Part shown: one piece after another, positions 60,320 through 64,000 of the stretch
How the letters are laid out: each line of letters opens with the position of its first letter
Numbering within the stretch: the first letter of the stretch is position 1
Position numbers and translations under genes: made by a program
Origin: Smittia aterrima
Lineage: Eukaryota > Arthropoda > Insecta > Diptera > Chironomidae
Assembly (NCBI GenBank): GCA_033063855.1
Contig: CP093831.1
Location: 4,402,001-4,466,000, forward strand
Reading direction: 5' to 3'
Length of the DNA stretch: 64,000 nucleotides
The notes under the pieces: generated by a model
What the model saw: only the letters and a program-made list of their open reading frames with translations
What the model was told of the DNA's origin: nothing
The model's database searches: none

Positions 60320-62385
60320 ATGAAGAAAACTTCAACTGAAACGACGTCTAATAACAATAACGTTTACGACATAATTTGCTACTATAACGAGGTGGAGGAA
60401 GAGCCTCAGCACGCGAATGACGTCATAAAGAAGATTGAGAAGGCTTCTGAGCCAGTGAAGCAGGACGGTTGGATTAAGTGGAAGCTTTTCGGTTGTCTCA
60501 TGATAAACGTTTTCTTATCAGCTCCGATATATTCATATGGAACGATTTATGTTCAACAGAAAGAGATTTTCGAAGCCCAGCCCGCTCTAATTTGGCCTCC
60601 AATCATCTTCAATAGTATTTCACTTCTCGTGACACCATGGCTCTTCAACTCGATTTCAACGCCAGCATCTCGACATTCTCGAACGCATTCGCCACACAAC
60701 GGATCATCAATATTCACGAGACTCACCAACAGACGAGTCATTGTGATTTTCACGTTGATTCTCTCAATAGGAATTTCAATCAGTGGCTTTACCTTCGCTT
60801 ACTTGAGAGCTAATTTTATAATCATTTTGATATTTTACAGTATAATTGGTGGTGAGAAATTTTCAATTTATTCATTGCTTACAATCTTAACTGCAAACTG
60901 CTTCCTAAGTATTCAAACGCTGCGTTGAAAATAATAAATATTAACGTCTTATCTTTCTTTCTTTGCTTTGTCTTCTTACTCACTCGCAGGCATGTCATCG
61001 TGTATTATCATGGGAAAGTTGTTTGTTCTTATCAATGGAATTCTCAACCACGATCGTTTGCACATAATAAATTTTATTTATTCGTTCGGTCAAGCACTGA
61101 CACAGTTTCTGTTCCCGTTCTTGATTCAATTCCAAACAAGATGGATTTGTTACAATTGTTCGTTGATTGTGATAGGAGCTTTGATACTTCATATTATTCC
61201 AATTTCAATGATGTTGATGAAGGATAAGATTTCAATTAGACTTCGACATAAACCACGAAGGGGAAGTGCAGACGTTTTACATACAAACGACGAATCTCGT
61301 TACTCAGACATCTCGGCGATGTCGTTTGATTTTAGTGCTGATATCAAATATCCTTCTGACTTGTTCGACATGGACATCAATTGGAAGAATCCGGGAGGCT
61401 TTGATAATGGCGACAAAACTAAAAGCGACAACTTTCTGCAAGAACTTGAAAGTCATCGAATAATGAATTCCGAAGGTGTCGAAATACTTCAGACCATCTT
61501 GGAGACTGAAGAAGAAAACGAAATAAAATTTCCGGAACAGATTACGATCGGAGATAATGACTTAACAGATGATGCGATAGAATCGATATACGAGGAAATC
61601 AACAGGAAGCACGAGCAGCATAAACAGCAGAAAGTGAAGAAACAAAATCACTGCAATTTCCTTCAAAGCTTCGTCGTCAATAAATATCGTCGACTTTCAA
61701 CATCAGCCTATCGTCAAATCTTCAATCCACTGCGACGCTCATTCAAGATTTTCAAGTTTTATCCTTCAGTTATTCTCAAGTCGTGCGATATTTTCTCCTA
61801 TCTCCTTTTTATCACAGTCATCCTGCCCAATTTGACTCTAACGCAATATCAATTTGACGACCGAAAAAAAGTAATTTATTTGATCACGCTGATGGGACTT
61901 TGCTGGATCATCTATGCTTTGCTGGTTCTTAGACATCACAGCTTATTGAAACAAAGTTTTCTACAATATTTTCACATCATTGGACTTTTGGGAAAGTTTT
62001 TTGGGTATCTATGTATGTTAAGCTTTCAATTGAACGATATTGCAATTAATGATTTCCAATTTTAGTCACAAATCAACGCTACTCGATGAACAGTTTCATC
62101 TTTGGCCTCGTATTAATCAGCTTGGGTCACGCGAACTCTTTCCACCTCCAAGAGATAATGATTCGCAATTGCTTTCATCCCCGAAAGTGGTTTTATGTTC
62201 GTGGATCAATTTACAGTTTTAGCGGCTTTCTTATCTTAATTTATTGCATAACGTTTCACATTCTCCATGAGACTTTAACTTTTGTGACCTTCTGTAATAT
62301 ATTTGTGTTGTTCAACCTTTCAGGAATTCTTGTGTGGCTGTTGACTCATTATAAATCAATCATTTATATCTTTAGCCGATACTAG
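60320..62385 (+). CDS. MFS transporter, monocarboxylate-transporter-like (divergent SLC16-type)
   Basis: Three exons, 60320-60851, 60990-62012 and 62066-62385, with introns of 138 and 53 bp (both phase 1), give 624 aa. The internal donor at 62013 (GTATGT) restores the frame as GYLFTNQRYSMNSF. After a polar N-terminus of about 50 residues, twelve hydrophobic segments are seen in a 6+6 pattern. A cytosolic loop of about 200 residues, highly charged and acidic, lies between TM6 and TM7. Exon 1 carries TM1-3 and most of TM4. The segment after the first intron (GMSSCIIMGKLFVLINGILN) corresponds to the MCT TM4-5 region where GKYF..RRALANG is usual, but the motif is not preserved. The substrate is therefore unknown. 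It is divergent from the chitin-binding gene and convergent with ribokinase, 20 bp between stops. Confidence 0.75.
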
Positions 62386-62405
62386 TCGAAAGAAAATAGA
62401 TTTTT

Positions 62406-63444
62406 TTAAAGAGTAAAGTGTTCGTAGACTTTAATTGTTGGGTCGATTGATGGAAAGTTGATGAAGCTCGTTTGAGTTCCTTTGAACTGAACGGAGTGCG
62501 AGGCTATTTCAATGGAAGCTCCAATCTTCTGAACCAAGTTTGCTGAAGGATATTTTGCAATAAAATAAGCTAAAGCTCCTATGAATGCATCACCAGCACC
62601 AACTGTGTCAATAGCTGTGACTTTCGTTTGCAAGGGAACGTGAATGTAAATTCCCTTCTCATTGTTAAAAGCAGCTCCATTCTTCCCCAACGTGATGACA
62701 ACTGTTTGACAACCTTTGCTTCTCAGCAAATCAATAGACTTTTTCACATCGGTCATGTCTTTGATTTCAATCCCTGTTATTCCTTCAGATTCAACTTCAT
62801 TGATGCAGAAGATTGTTGGAAGACCGAGGACTTCGTCAGTAAGCTTCATTGAAGGAGCTCCGTTAAGAATAGAAAAGCCTTTAAATTCTTTGAGTGCTTG
62901 GACTGTTGCTTTCAAAGGCGTTTCCAACTGACAGATGAGAATCTGTGGGGCATAAGTAAGATTATTGAGCGAATTCAATAGATAACCTTTACCTTTGCTT
63001 CATCAAATATTGATTTTGCTTTCGAGCAATCTTCCTCACAAAGGAATTGGTTAGCATTCGCATTGATAACAATTTGATTCTCGCCATCAGCTGACACGAC
63101 AATCAACGCAACGCCAGAGTGCTCACCAGCGACTTCAAGGAATTTCGTGTTGACTCCTTCATTTTCAAACTGTTTCTTATATTGTGAGCCGTATGGATCA
63201 CTTCCAAGCTTTCCAATCATTGCAGCTTTACATCCTAAACGTGCTGCGGCTATGCATTGGTTTGCTCCTTTGCCCCCAAATCCAGTTTCAAATGATGTCG
63301 AATGAAGAGTTTCTCCAGGCTTCGGCATCCGGTCAACGTAACTAAGTGGTTTCCTCTGATTAATCAAATGATTTTATTTATTCAAAACTCTAATTACCTG
63401 ATGAAGTCAATCATGCAGCTACCAAACACCACAACGTCAAACAT
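62406..63444 (-). CDS. ribokinase (PfkB family)
   Basis: Three exons, 63444-63398, 63341-62993 and 62942-62406, with introns of 56 and 50 bp (phases 2 and 0), give 310 aa, the usual ribokinase length. It phosphorylates D-ribose to ribose 5-phosphate using ATP, in the cytosol. The N-terminus MFDVVVFGSCMIDFISYVDR is restored by splicing. GGKGANQ (38-44) is PfkB signature 1 and DTVGAGDAF (244-252) is signature 2, with Asp250 as catalytic base and GAGD forming the anion hole. VVITLGKNGA belongs to the nucleotide site. All key residues are intact. The minus-strand frame continues with a false in-frame ATG at 63367, inside intron 1; the 63444 start is chosen because it gives the conserved first strand. 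NME6 lies upstream in the same direction, 358 bp away. Confidence 0.93.
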
Positions 63445-63802
63445 TTTTCTGAGTTTAATTTTCACTGCTTGTTATCACTTTGAGTATTTTGCCTTTGTGT
63501 TTGTTGATTAAACATTTGTTTAATATGACTACGTGAAGCCCTCGATTGACTTGTGATAGTAACTGATAGAAAATTATGATTTACTCGATGAAATGTTGAA
63601 AGTTGCTGGAATAAAGTTTTAACGAGGAATCTGCGTTACAAGGTTGCACTTGAGTCGAGATCCACGTTGAACAGCCAAGCGACCAAAGACTTGGCCAAAG
63701 AAGTCAGTTTCTTGTTTAAACAATTTAAAGTTTACTAATTAATTTGTTCAGTTAAAAACTTTCTCAATATTTTTTTCTTTGACTCTGGAATAGACAAACT
63801 TT
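63445..63802. other. NME6-like 3' UTR and ribokinase promoter region
   Basis: This 358-bp gap between two co-oriented minus-strand genes must contain the end of one transcript and the start of the next. No open frame, TATA box or clear polyadenylation signal was found in it. Confidence 0.4.
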
Positions 63803-64000
63803 TCAGCTGAATCCTTCAATTTTGAAGTCAGGAAAGATTTTTTGAATCTCTTGAGCAACTGACTCTGGAGAATCAGATCCGTGACATGCATTTCTAGTGT
63901 CAGTCAATCCAAATAATCCTCGTATGCTTTCGGGATGCGAATGAATTGCTTTGAATACTTTTGTTGGACCGAGCAGCTGTCGCCACTTTGAGATTGCGTC
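63803..64000 (-). CDS. nucleoside diphosphate kinase 6-like, C-terminal part (cut by window edge)
   Basis: The last 65 codons and a TGA stop (63805-63803) are present; the rest lies beyond the right edge. The segment WRQLLGPTKVFKA is followed by SIRGLFGLTDTRNACHGSD, the NDK active-site motif. The His in CHGSD is the residue that carries the phosphate. SIRG(x)FG with TDTRN resembles NME6 more than the cytosolic NME1/2 type (IRGDFC..GRN). NDKs move gamma-phosphate between nucleoside triphosphates and diphosphates; NME6 is associated with mitochondria. The chain ends shortly after the domain (FPDFKIEGFS), lacking the long tail of some NME6 proteins. The reading frame is open to the window edge. 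Confidence 0.88.
   Translation of the reverse strand, partial: DAISKWRQLLGPTKVFKAIHSHPESIRGLFGLTDTRNACHGSDSPESVAQEIQKIFPDFKIEGFS

Noticed and set aside
63338..63367. Ribokinase starting at 63367
   Set aside because: That ATG lies in intron 1; the spliced model from 63444 restores the conserved N-terminal strand VVVFGSCMIDFISYVDR.
1..64000. CRISPR arrays, bacterial operons, rRNA genes, viral or transposase genes
   Set aside because: None seen. Gene structure with small GT..AG introns is eukaryotic, and no transposase, integrase or reverse transcriptase motif appears in the open frames.

Overview
The window is nuclear DNA from an insect, most likely a lower (nematoceran) dipteran such as a chironomid midge. 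The evidence is AT-rich sequence, many introns of only 50-65 bp with clean GT..AG ends, and a head-to-tail pair of Sp-family genes (buttonhead and Sp1) that is also adjacent in Drosophila. The species cannot be fixed from the sequence alone.

Region 1 (1-3.74 kb) is a compact tandem array of five intact two-exon genes, plus relics, encoding 87-106 aa single-pass membrane proteins that I cannot match to a named family. Two subfamilies (A and B) alternate as A1-B1-(A lost)-B2-(B relic)-A2-B3. All share an MD..N(I/L)L start, one transmembrane segment, and a phase-0 intron of 54-60 bp immediately after it. Every copy has GATA-type sites upstream. This is the best candidate for something undescribed.

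Region 2 (3.74-40.6 kb) is the Sp locus. buttonhead (8570-10360, 3 exons, 506 aa) is followed 1.9 kb downstream by Sp1 (12253-40576, 4 coding exons, 499 aa). Sp1 is inferred to begin with a 16-codon exon at 12253, followed by a 26.7-kb first intron. That intron has no recognisable nested protein gene. It holds two diverged copies of a tRNA-derived (SINE-like) element near 13.5 and 13.8 kb, and is presumably a regulatory landscape.

Region 3 (40.6-54 kb) is a gene desert downstream of Sp1.

Region 4 (54-64 kb) is gene dense. In order it holds: a small secreted cysteine-rich peptide gene (minus) with a TATA box; a JHBP/takeout/group-7-allergen-like secreted lipid-binding protein (plus); a CBM14 (peritrophin-A) chitin-binding protein (minus) that shares a GATA-rich divergent promoter with a 12-TM MFS transporter (plus); ribokinase (minus), whose stop codon lies 20 bp from the transporter's; and the C-terminal part of a NME6-type nucleoside diphosphate kinase (minus), cut by the window edge.

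The GATA-rich promoters in regions 1 and 4, and the peritrophin-like product, suggest gut expression. That is inference. The Sp pair is expected to act in head, appendage and neural development. All gene models were spliced by hand from reading frame, splice-site consensus and protein family alignment from memory; no database search was run.
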